From Phycicoccus sp. M110.8 (lineage in GTDB: Bacteria; Actinomycetota; Actinomycetes; Actinomycetales; Dermatophilaceae): a stretch of DNA of 64,000 nucleotides. The stretch's first letter is position 1. Every line of letters starts with the position of its first letter. Made by a program: the position numbers and the translations under genes. Location of the stretch: assembly GCF_032464895.1 (NCBI RefSeq), contig NZ_JAWDIC010000004.1:248001-312000 (forward strand), in the 5' to 3' direction. Shown piece after piece: positions 57,157-64,000 of this stretch. A model generated the notes under the pieces. The model had not been told where the DNA came from. It made no database searches and saw only the letters and a program-made list of their open reading frames with translations.

Positions 57157-57881
57157 GGGGAGCTTCCTTCGCTGCTGTCGGTGGTGCGGAAGTCGAGCGT
57201 GCGGTCGAGAACGCGGTGGGCCGTCGTGGCCAGTGGCTCGCCGCTGGCGAAGGCGTGGGCCTTCAACAGGGTGGCCGCGTCGCCGGCTCCGAGTCGCAGC
57301 TGCGCCATGACCATGCCGGTTGCCTGGTGGATCGCGGAGCGATCGGCCCACGGGCCGGTGCCCCCCACAATCTGGAGCTCGTCGGCCGGGTCGTGCTCCA
57401 CCGCGGCGCCGCCGACGAGGTCCGCGACGAGCTGGCCGTCGGCCGTGTCGAGCGCGAGGGCCGCACCGGGCTCGAGGTGGTAGGTGAGCACACCCACCAC
57501 CTCACCGCCCGACCGCATGGGGAACGCCTCGACCAGGACCGGTCCGAGCTCGTCCCGGACCGCGCCGGAGAGCTCGGGCCACCGGGGGTCCTCCACGTGG
57601 TCGAGCAGGGCGCGGACATGGACGCCGTCAGTGAAGGCCAGTCTCCCGGGCCCCTGCGAGAGGACGTCCTGGAGGTCCTCGAGCCGGGCGGCAACGTCGT
57701 CGGTGGCGCAGAGGGTGATTCGTTCGGCGCTCGCGTAGGCCACCGTCAGGGCGACTCCCGGGGCCCGGCTCAGCGCGGCGGCCGCGAGACACAGCCTCCG
57801 CGGCATACCCAGGTCCGCGTGGTGGTTGGAGAGCTCGGTCGCCAACGTGCGCAGGAGGGCAGCCACGTGCTTCGGGTTCAC
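57153..57881 (-). CDS. GAF-ANTAR regulator 2
   Basis: 242 residues from GTG 57881. A GAF-like domain (about 30-165: VALTVAYASAERITLCATDD, MRSGGEVVGVLTYHLEPGA) is followed by ANTAR (about 178-230: DRSAIHQATGMVMAQLRLGA, FASGEPLATTAHRVLDRTLD). It is translationally coupled to the first GAF-ANTAR gene, so the two may form heterodimers (inference). The 223 bp upstream, to 58104, hold nothing else recognisable. Confidence 0.85.
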   Translation of the reverse strand: MNPKHVAALLRTLATELSNHHADLGMPRRLCLAAAALSRAPGVALTVAYASAERITLCATDDVAARLEDLQDVLSQGPGRLAFTDGVHVRALLDHVEDPRWPELSGAVRDELGPVLVEAFPMRSGGEVVGVLTYHLEPGAALALDTADGQLVADLVGGAAVEHDPADELQIVGGTGPWADRSAIHQATGMVMAQLRLGAGDAATLLKAHAFASGEPLATTAHRVLDRTLDFRTTDSSEGSSP

Positions 57882-58104
57882 GACGACGCCCTTGTCACGG
57901 CGCACCGGACGACTTTCCGGCCGGTCGAACCCACCCGGCTTCCTGTGGCGCCACGAGACATGCCATGCCGGTACCCGTTTGTGCGCAGCGCAATCACCGG
58001 TCCGGCCACGTCCCAGACGATAGCTGTCGCGGGTGGGGTGCCGACGCATGGCCACGGGCCGTGTCGTGGCTGCGGGGACCGGCGTACGGCACCGTGCACG
58101 TGCC

Positions 58105-58980
58105 TCAGCCAGAGGCGCGGGCGACGTCGCCTCGCACACCGCTGGGCGCGACCCGCCGGCGTGAGGGTACGCGCCACGCCCGCGCCAGCGCCTGGCCCAG
58201 CGCGCGCCGGTGTCGGCCGGAGCGCAGCGAGAGGACGGCCGCTCGCCCGGTCGTGCGTGCGCACATCCACCAGGGGTCGCGGAGCCAGGACGTGAGCAGC
58301 TGCGAGCGCAGGATGTCCGAGCTCCGATCGGCGCGGTCCGCGCGCTCCTGCGGGTGGTGGTGTGCGACGACGTCGTCGACGTAGGCCAGCTCCCACCCGG
58401 ACGCCATGAGGTCTAGGGCGAGGAGCTGCTCCTCACCCGGGAAGCGCACGACCGGGTCGAAGCCCCCCGCATCCAGGAACGCCGTCCCGCGCACCACGGC
58501 ACCGCACGCGACGAAACCGACGATGCGCGGGTACGGCGTGCCCGTGATCGTCCCGAGCGGTGCACGGGCCATCTCGGCGCAGGTGGGGTCGAGGGCCTCG
58601 TCCGGCCCGACGAGGAGCCGTGCCATGACCACGGCCACGCGGGGGTGGGCGTCGAGCACGGCCGCCGCCCGCGCCAGCGCGCCGTCGGCCCACCAGGAGT
58701 CGTCGTCGCTGAACGCGACGTACGGCGTCCCCGCGCGGCCTGCCCCGACGTTCCTCGCGCAGGCACCGGCGTTCTCCGCGAGCCGCACGACGTCGACGCC
58801 CGGGAAGCTGCGGCGCACCGCGTCCTCCGTGCCGTCGCACGAGGCGTTGTCCACCACGACCAGCGGGCTCGGTGGCTCCATCGCGCGCAGGTGCGCGAGC
58901 GCACTGAGGGTGTCGGCGCGACGGTTGCGGGTGGCCATGACCACGGTCACAGCAGGCGAGGGAGGCGGTGGTGTCGGCAT
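58105..58980 (-). CDS. Glycosyltransferase family 2
   Basis: 291 residues of GT-A fold. VTVVMATRNRRADTLSALAH at the start, VVVDNASCDGTEDAVRRSF, and the nucleotide-metal motif VAFSDDDSWWADGAL; FPGEEQLLALDLMASGWELA is the acceptor-side ED motif. No membrane segment. It is likely part of glycan assembly with the genes to the right. A 217-bp gap to the epimerase gene carries an 11-bp CTCGTGGGCAG direct duplication (59103-59124). Confidence 0.9.
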   Translation of the reverse strand: MPTPPPPSPAVTVVMATRNRRADTLSALAHLRAMEPPSPLVVVDNASCDGTEDAVRRSFPGVDVVRLAENAGACARNVGAGRAGTPYVAFSDDDSWWADGALARAAAVLDAHPRVAVVMARLLVGPDEALDPTCAEMARAPLGTITGTPYPRIVGFVACGAVVRGTAFLDAGGFDPVVRFPGEEQLLALDLMASGWELAYVDDVVAHHHPQERADRADRSSDILRSQLLTSWLRDPWWMCARTTGRAAVLSLRSGRHRRALGQALARAWRVPSRRRVAPSGVRGDVARASG

Positions 58981-59197
58981 CTCCTGTCAGTACCCCGGAC
59001 GCGGTGCGCCCACGCGGGGGTGCTGCGTGCCATCGCGTATGCCGGGGCCGGCCTCCCGGTCCCGCCTCCCGGTCGCTGCGGTTCGCGTCCGTCGAGGGAC
59101 GGCTCGTGGGCAGCTCGTGGGCAGCTCGCTGGTGACCCGGCGCATGAGCACGACGGGAACGGGTACGGGCCGGGAGGCCGCGCGAGAGGAGCACACC

Positions 59198-60190
59198 ATG
59201 ACCACCGACTCCGTCGGGGACTGGCAGGGCAGGCGCGTCGTCGTCACCGGCGGCGCCGGGTTCCTGGGCAGCCACCTGTGCGAGACGTTGCTGCGGGCGG
59301 GGGCGCACGTCATCGCCCTCGACGACTTCTGCACCGGCTCGGCGACGAACGTCTCGCACCTGCTGGGCACGCCACGGTTCCGGCTGGTGCGCTGCGACGT
59401 GACGGACTTCGTGCACGTGCCCGGACCCGTGGACGTCGTGCTGCACTTCGCGTCGCCGGCCTCACCGGTCGACTACCTCAAGCTGCCGCTGGAGACGCTC
59501 AAGGTGGGCTCGCTCGGCACCTGGCACGCCCTCGGACTGGCCAAGGAGAAGGACGCCCGGTTCGTGCTGGCCTCCACGTCCGAGGTGTACGGCGACCCGC
59601 AGGTGCACCCGCAGCCCGAGGACTACTGGGGGCACGTCAACCCCATCGGCCCGCGAGGCGTCTACGACGAGGGCAAGAGGTTCGGGGAGGCCCTCGCCAC
59701 GGCATACCGGACGGCGGAGGGGGTGGACGCCGGCATCGTGCGGATCTTCAACACCTACGGCCCCCGCATGCGGCCCCACGACGGCCGGGCGATCCCCACC
59801 TTCATCCGCCAGGCGCTCGCCGACGAGCCCTTGACCGTGGCGGGGGACGGGCTCCAGACGCGCTCGGTCTGCTTCGTGGGCGACCTCGTGCGCGGCATCC
59901 TGGCCTTCGCCGCCACCGACGAGCCCGGGCCCGTCAACCTCGGCAACCCCGACGAGATGACGGTGCTGGACATCGCTCGGGACGTCATCGCCGCCACCGG
60001 GTCGGGCTCGACGGTCGTGCACGTCGAACGGCCCGTCGACGACCCCCACGTCCGACGCCCGGACACGACGCGCGCCCGCACCCTGCTCGGCTGGGAGCCG
60101 CGCGTCCCGTGGCAGGAGGGGCTGGCGCTCACGGTGGACTGGTTCCGGGCGCAGGAGGCGCAGGACGGGGCGGCGCGCGAGGCGGTCTGA
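59198..60190 (+). CDS. UDP-glucuronate decarboxylase-like (UDP-xylose synthase) SDR
   Basis: 330 residues. NAD motif VVVTGGAGFLGSHLCETLLR, then FASPASPVDYLKLPLETLKV, LASTSEVYGDPQVHPQPEDY, the active-site Tyr/Lys in GVYDEGKRFGEALA, and RIFNTYGPRM; QTRSVCFVGDLVRGI near 225. ASPASP, HPQ.E.YWG and YDEGKR are typical of UDP-glucuronate decarboxylase. It would make UDP-xylose for glycan building. AGAGGAG precedes ATG 59198; an in-frame ATG at 59144 is less likely. Confidence 0.9.
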   Translation: MTTDSVGDWQGRRVVVTGGAGFLGSHLCETLLRAGAHVIALDDFCTGSATNVSHLLGTPRFRLVRCDVTDFVHVPGPVDVVLHFASPASPVDYLKLPLETLKVGSLGTWHALGLAKEKDARFVLASTSEVYGDPQVHPQPEDYWGHVNPIGPRGVYDEGKRFGEALATAYRTAEGVDAGIVRIFNTYGPRMRPHDGRAIPTFIRQALADEPLTVAGDGLQTRSVCFVGDLVRGILAFAATDEPGPVNLGNPDEMTVLDIARDVIAATGSGSTVVHVERPVDDPHVRRPDTTRARTLLGWEPRVPWQEGLALTVDWFRAQEAQDGAAREAV

Positions 60191-60217
60191 CCGTCGCTCC
60201 CGGCTGGACCGCTCGCG

Positions 60218-61159
60218 TCAGCCGGACGTCCCGACCGGCCGCGCCGCCAGCAGGGTCCGGGCGGCCTCCAGGACCTCCGGCACGGTGGTGCGAGCGAGGC
60301 GGGGATCCAGGTCGTCGGCGTGCGGATCACCGGCAGGGTCGCCCGGACGCGGGTGCCACAGCACCCGGTGCAGGTGGCCGTCGATGCGCGGGCCCCAGTG
60401 GGCCGGGTCGACGGGGCCGCAGAGGACGACCGACGGTGTCGCAGAAGCCGTCGCCAAGTGGGCGGGACCGGTGTCTCCGCTCAGCACCAGCGCGGCGGTG
60501 GCCACCCGGCGGAAGAGCCCGGGGAGGTCGTCCACACCGCTGCAGTCCTCCACGCCGGCGTGGGCGGCCACACGGGCACACAGGGCCGCTTCCGCCGGCG
60601 AACCGGTCACCACGACGGGATGGCCGTCCTCCGCAAGCGCTGCGGCCACTTCCGCCCAGCGTTCCGCGGGCCAGCGCCGCGACCCGGCCGCGGCGCCGGG
60701 GTGCACGACGACGTGGTCGCGGCGCGCTCCGTCCGACGGCAGCCGCAGGTCCTCGACGGAGCAGGGGACACCGCCCCAGGCGGCCAGCCGCACCCACCGG
60801 TCGACCTCGTGCTCGTCCGGCAGCCACGGCGGTCCGTCGACGTGGTCGGCCTCCGGGCAGGCGAAGCCGAGCAGCCGGCGCGGTCCGAGCGCCTCCAGGA
60901 GGCGGTGGCTCTCGGGGCCCCGCCCGTGCAGGTCGACAGCCAGGTCGGGGGGTGGACCGGCCCACGTCAGGGGCGCCAGGCCGGAAGAGGGCAGGACCTC
61001 GTCGACGAGGCCGAGGTCGGTGAACCAGGGCCCGAGCCGAGCCGGCGCGGCGAGCACCAGGTGCGCGTCGGGATGCCGTCGGCGCAGGCCCCGCAGGACC
61101 GGCACGCCGGTGAGCAGGTCGCCGAGACCGAGGGCCCGCAGCACCAGCACACGCGTCAC
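60218..61159 (-). CDS. Glycosyltransferase family 9 (heptosyltransferase-like)
   Basis: 313 residues of GT-B fold. Start VLVLRALGLGDLLTGVPVLR and the donor-site loop LSGDTGPAHLATASATPSVV, then CGPVDPAHWGP, are typical of ADP-heptose:LPS heptosyltransferases. In a monoderm-type organism the acceptor would be another surface glycan. Its GTG overlaps the SDR stop. It is the last gene of the heptose-type operon. Confidence 0.9.
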   Translation of the reverse strand: MTRVLVLRALGLGDLLTGVPVLRGLRRRHPDAHLVLAAPARLGPWFTDLGLVDEVLPSSGLAPLTWAGPPPDLAVDLHGRGPESHRLLEALGPRRLLGFACPEADHVDGPPWLPDEHEVDRWVRLAAWGGVPCSVEDLRLPSDGARRDHVVVHPGAAAGSRRWPAERWAEVAAALAEDGHPVVVTGSPAEAALCARVAAHAGVEDCSGVDDLPGLFRRVATAALVLSGDTGPAHLATASATPSVVLCGPVDPAHWGPRIDGHLHRVLWHPRPGDPAGDPHADDLDPRLARTTVPEVLEAARTLLAARPVGTSG

Positions 61160-61896
61160 GGCCAGGAGGGCTCCATCGACGGGGCGACGACGAGCTCGCG
61201 CAGCTCGCAGCCTGCCGGTTGGGACAGCGCGACTAGCACCGCCCGGGCCACGTCCGCCGGGTCGTTGAGCTGGGCGTCGGGGCCCGGCTTGTACTGCTCG
61301 GTGCGACCGTCGAAGAACGCCGTGCGCATGCCGCCGGGGATGAGCAGGGTGACGCCCACCTTCCCGGCAAGCTCGGTGGCCAGCGCGCGGGTGAACCCGA
61401 CGACCCCGAACTTCGAGGCGCAGTATGCCGTGGCGTCGCCGACCGCCTTGAGGCCCAGCGTCGAGCCCACCGTCACGATCCGGCCGTGGCGCTCGAGCAG
61501 GTGCGGCAGGCAGGCCCTGACCACCGCGGCCGTGCCCAGCAGGTTCACGGCGATGACGCGCTCCCAGTCCTTGCGCGACACCTGCTCCAGGGGTCCGCAG
61601 GCGTCGACGCCCGCTGCGGTCACGACCGCGTCGGGCGGTCCGGCGAGCTCGAGGAGCTCCTCGAGTGCGGCTTCGGTCGCGGCACCGTCGGACAGGTCCA
61701 CGGTGACGTGCGGGACGTCGACCCGCGGGGCCGCGAGGTCGAGCACGGCCGGGTGGCCGCCGGCTGCCAGCACGGCGTCGACGACTGCTGCGCCGAGTCC
61801 GCTCGCACCGCCGGTGACGACGACCGTCCCGGGCCCGCCCGACCCGGAGGCCGTGTCGGTGCTGCCGCTGTCGGGGAACAGGTTCTGTGCGTCCAT
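61156..61896 (-). CDS. Short-chain dehydrogenase/reductase of the heptose operon
   Basis: 246 residues, classical SDR. VVVTGGASGLGAAVVDAVLA, AGVDACG, Ser in IVTVGSTLGLKAVGD and the YCASKFGVVGFT catalytic Tyr/Lys. It is not the extended type of HldD, so it is not the known heptose epimerase. AGAGAGG precedes ATG 61896. Coupled to GT9 by GTGA overlap; 41 bp from the HldE gene. Confidence 0.88.
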   Translation of the reverse strand: MDAQNLFPDSGSTDTASGSGGPGTVVVTGGASGLGAAVVDAVLAAGGHPAVLDLAAPRVDVPHVTVDLSDGAATEAALEELLELAGPPDAVVTAAGVDACGPLEQVSRKDWERVIAVNLLGTAAVVRACLPHLLERHGRIVTVGSTLGLKAVGDATAYCASKFGVVGFTRALATELAGKVGVTLLIPGGMRTAFFDGRTEQYKPGPDAQLNDPADVARAVLVALSQPAGCELRELVVAPSMEPSWP

Positions 61897-61937
61897 GGGG
61901 ACACCTCTCTGGTCGGTTCGGTTCGGGTCGGTGGTGG

Positions 61938-63389
61938 TCAGCGCAGACGCTGCAGCAGCGCGGTGGTCGAGCGGCCGGACAGGTAGGGGAGGAGGACCAC
62001 CCGGCCGCCCCAGCTGCGCACCAGCGGTGCTTCCGGGAGGTCGGTGCCCTCGTAGTCCCCGCCCTTGGCCCACACGTCGGGCCGGAGCCGGCCCAGGGCC
62101 TCGTCGGGGGTGTCCTCGTCGAAGACGACGACGGCGTCGACGCAGGCGAGGCCGCTCAGCAGGCGCACCCGGTCCTCCTGCGGGTGCACCGGCCGGTCCG
62201 GGCCCTTCAGGCGACGCACCGAGGCGTCGCCGTTGAGCAGGACCACGAGGCCGTCGCCCAGCCCGCGCGCCGCCTCGAGGTACTGGACGTGGCCCGCGTG
62301 CAGGCCGTCGAAGCAGCCGCCTGCCGCGACGAGGGTGCCGCCCGACTCGCGGATCTGGGTGGCGATCTCTCCGGCGGCGTCTGCGCGGGGGGTGCGGCCA
62401 GCAGATGCCCTGGTGGTGCGGTCGGTGGATGCGGAGGTGCCGGCAGGGGCCGTGCCTCCGTCGGCGCCCGCCCTCGTGGTCGGGTCCGCGTCTGCGGCTG
62501 TGCGCCGGCGGTAGCCGCCCGCCCCACCCTCGGCGACGAAGCGGGTGGCCGCCGCGACCGCGCCGGTCACCGCCTCCCCGGCGGTCCGCCCGCGACCCAG
62601 AGCGACGGCGGCCGCGGCCGCGAACCGGTCACCCGCACCGCACGAGTCGCCCTCGACGTGCCCGGCCGGGACGTGCAGCGGCTCACCCGAGCCGGACGCG
62701 AACCAGGCCCCTTGGGATCCGTCGGTGACGGCGACCCCGGCGGCGTCCCAGTCGCGCACGAGCCGAGCGGCGAGCTCGTCGCCCGGGACGCTGTCCGCCG
62801 CGCCGCACGAGCGACGCGCCTCTGCCACGTTGGGCGTGACCAGCGTCGCCCCCGGAACCGGTGCGGGACCCGAGGGATGGGGGTCCCACACGATCGGCCG
62901 GTGCCGGGCGCGCGCAGCCAGCAACGGTCGCAGCAGCTCGTGGTCGCTGGTCCCGCGGCCGTAGCAGGCGACCAGGACCACGTCCGCGCCCTCGATCAGG
63001 TCTGCGACGCCGTCGGGCAGCCCGGCGAGCGGGTGGGCCGGGCCTCCGCGGTCGTAGCGCACCACGACCTGGCCGCCGGCCATCACCCGGGTCTTCTCAC
63101 GGGTCGTCCCTGCGGCTGGGAGGGGGACGACCTCGGCGCCGGCGGCTTCGAGGGCCCGGCGCCACAGGCGACCGGCAGGGTCGTCCGACCACGGAGCCAC
63201 GACGGTGACCTGGGCGCCCTCGTCGAGGCACATCAGCGCTGCCAGGCCCGCACCGCCCGGACCCACCCGCTCCTGCTCGACGTCCACCACCGGCACCGGC
63301 GCGTCCGGGGCCAGCCGGGTGGCGGAGCCGTCGAGGTCCCTGTCGAGGACGACGTCTCCGACGACGACCAGGTGGGGGCGGCGGCTCAC
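61938..63389 (-). CDS. hldE: Bifunctional heptose kinase/nucleotidyltransferase (HldE-like)
   Basis: 483 residues. The N-terminal PfkB/ribokinase-type kinase (about 1-300) has VVVGDVVLDRDLDG and the anion hole GDSCGAGDRFAAA. A low-complexity Ala/Thr/Arg linker (about 298-345) leads to the nucleotidyltransferase (about 345-483) with AAGGCFDGLHAGHVQYLEAA and HxGH, then VLLNGDASVRRLKGPDRP. Known HldE phosphorylates heptose-7-phosphate and makes ADP-heptose. GTG 63389 overlaps the GmhA-like stop. Confidence 0.93.
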   Translation of the reverse strand: MSRRPHLVVVGDVVLDRDLDGSATRLAPDAPVPVVDVEQERVGPGGAGLAALMCLDEGAQVTVVAPWSDDPAGRLWRRALEAAGAEVVPLPAAGTTREKTRVMAGGQVVVRYDRGGPAHPLAGLPDGVADLIEGADVVLVACYGRGTSDHELLRPLLAARARHRPIVWDPHPSGPAPVPGATLVTPNVAEARRSCGAADSVPGDELAARLVRDWDAAGVAVTDGSQGAWFASGSGEPLHVPAGHVEGDSCGAGDRFAAAAAVALGRGRTAGEAVTGAVAAATRFVAEGGAGGYRRRTAADADPTTRAGADGGTAPAGTSASTDRTTRASAGRTPRADAAGEIATQIRESGGTLVAAGGCFDGLHAGHVQYLEAARGLGDGLVVLLNGDASVRRLKGPDRPVHPQEDRVRLLSGLACVDAVVVFDEDTPDEALGRLRPDVWAKGGDYEGTDLPEAPLVRSWGGRVVLLPYLSGRSTTALLQRLR

Positions 63390-63997
63390 CGGCGCACCGC
63401 CGCGCCGGCCGATAGCAGTGTGCTCGGCTGCGCTGCCGCCGGCGCCTCCGCGGCGGGTCGCGACAGCGCCTCGTCGAACACCGCGCACAACCCGTGCACC
63501 GCCATGAGGTGGGCCTCCTGCACCGCGGCGGTCGACGGCGCGTCCACGGCCACCACGGCGTCGCAGAGCGCGGCGAGGGGGTTGGGCGCCGGCCCGGTCA
63601 GGCCCCACACGAGCACCCCGAGGTCGCGGGCGCGCTTGGCGGCGTGCAGGACGTTGCTGCTGGACCCACTGGTCGAGAGGAGGATGAGCACGTCCCCGGG
63701 GCGCCCGTGCGCCTCGACCTGACGGGCGAACACCTCGTCGGGGCCGTAGTCGTTGAGGATGGCCGTCAACGAGGACGTCTCCGCGGTGAGGGCGAGCGCC
63801 GAGAAGGGGCGCCGGTCCTCCCGGAACCGTCCGACGAGCTCGGCGGTGAGGTGCTGGGCCTCCGCCGCGCTGCCGCCGTTGCCGGCGACCAGCACCCGGG
63901 ACCCCGCCGACAGCGCCGTCGCGAGGTCCTCACCCCACCGGCGCACCACGTCGCCCTGGGCGCACAGCGAGTCCATCGCCCGGCCCACCTCACGCAC
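63386..63997 (-). CDS. gmhA: Sedoheptulose-7-phosphate isomerase (GmhA-like SIS protein), start may lie outside window
   Basis: 203 residues visible from GTG 63997; the frame is open to the window edge, so the true start may be further right. GmhA signatures are VLVAGNGGSAAEAQHLTAEL, VGRFREDRRPF, ALTAETSSLTAILNDYG and ILLSTSGSSSNVLHAAKRAR. It converts sedoheptulose-7-phosphate to heptose-7-phosphate, the first step towards ADP- or GDP-heptose. An Ala/Pro-rich tail of about 30 residues follows the domain. Confidence 0.92.
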   Translation of the reverse strand: MREVGRAMDSLCAQGDVVRRWGEDLATALSAGSRVLVAGNGGSAAEAQHLTAELVGRFREDRRPFSALALTAETSSLTAILNDYGPDEVFARQVEAHGRPGDVLILLSTSGSSSNVLHAAKRARDLGVLVWGLTGPAPNPLAALCDAVVAVDAPSTAAVQEAHLMAVHGLCAVFDEALSRPAAEAPAAAQPSTLLSAGAAVRR

Positions 63998-64000
63998 GTG

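Overview
The window is very GC-rich, with tightly packed genes and frequent GTG starts. Genes often overlap by 4 bp (ATGA or GTGA). Gene content (ANTAR regulators, DUF3618 proteins, srs/agq-like type III polyketide genes, leaderless-looking promoters) points to a chromosomal segment of a high-GC actinobacterium. Intrasporangiaceae and relatives are my guess from gene content only. I see no tRNA, rRNA, CRISPR array, transposase or phage genes.

Layout. 1-7 kb: the end of a molybdopterin oxidoreductase gene, a helical protein and a GPR1/FUN34-type membrane protein; a candidate fluoride riboswitch ahead of crcB-DUF190-crcB; a TSUP permease; ornithine aminotransferase; a cyclic-2,3-diphosphoglycerate-synthetase-like GTPase; a zinc ribbon protein; PPK2. 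8-10 kb: an ECF sigma factor with a membrane-anchored partner and an exported protein. 10.4-15.9 kb: a CitA/DcuS-type two-component pair divergent from a NitT/TauT-type ABC importer.

16-26 kb is a sulfur island. It has a SulP transporter with a MerR regulator and a YraQ-type permease. On the minus strand follow rhodanese-DUF2892, a TauE/SafE permease, a 58-aa cysteine-rich protein, a persulfide-dioxygenase-like MBL-rhodanese protein and a rhodanese. Divergent from these are thioredoxin, a DUF302 protein, a CsoR/CstR-type repressor and an MFS transporter. The divergent region holds three sites of one architecture, RTACC-N6-GGTAT, and the repressor has lost the copper-ligand His of CsoR. Persulfide-responsive control of both arms is the simplest reading.

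26-31 kb: a DUF2202 protein with a convergent OmpR-type two-component system, and an MFS drug exporter with a MarR regulator. 30.6-35 kb: a phenolic-lipid-like cluster in which type III PKS, ICMT-like methyltransferase, FAD oxidoreductase and IPP isomerase genes run as one operon, divergent from a UbiA prenyltransferase. 35-38.6 kb: an ArsR/SRPBCC pair, an NlpC/P60 lipoprotein, a small membrane protein and a nucleoside-diphosphate-sugar epimerase-like protein.

38.6-45.3 kb: an overlapping five-gene operon (SDR, membrane protein, PoxB-like TPP enzyme, enolase-superfamily enzyme, GH15 glucoamylase-like) divergent from a MarR gene across repeated GCAACG boxes. 45.4-57.9 kb is a stress region: a FAD/4Fe-4S dehydrogenase fused in frame to a hemerythrin domain, a second hemerythrin gene, a DUF3618/holin-like operon, a baeRF-type protein, DUF4383, an MBL hydrolase and three ANTAR regulators. 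SigB/SigF-type promoter matches lie before three of these units. 58-64 kb: glycan genes, with GT2, a UDP-glucuronate-decarboxylase-like enzyme, and a heptose-type operon (GmhA, HldE, SDR, GT9) running off the right edge.

A frame-independent DNA word, GTATGCC/GGCATAC, recurs at least 44 times through the window and is unexplained.
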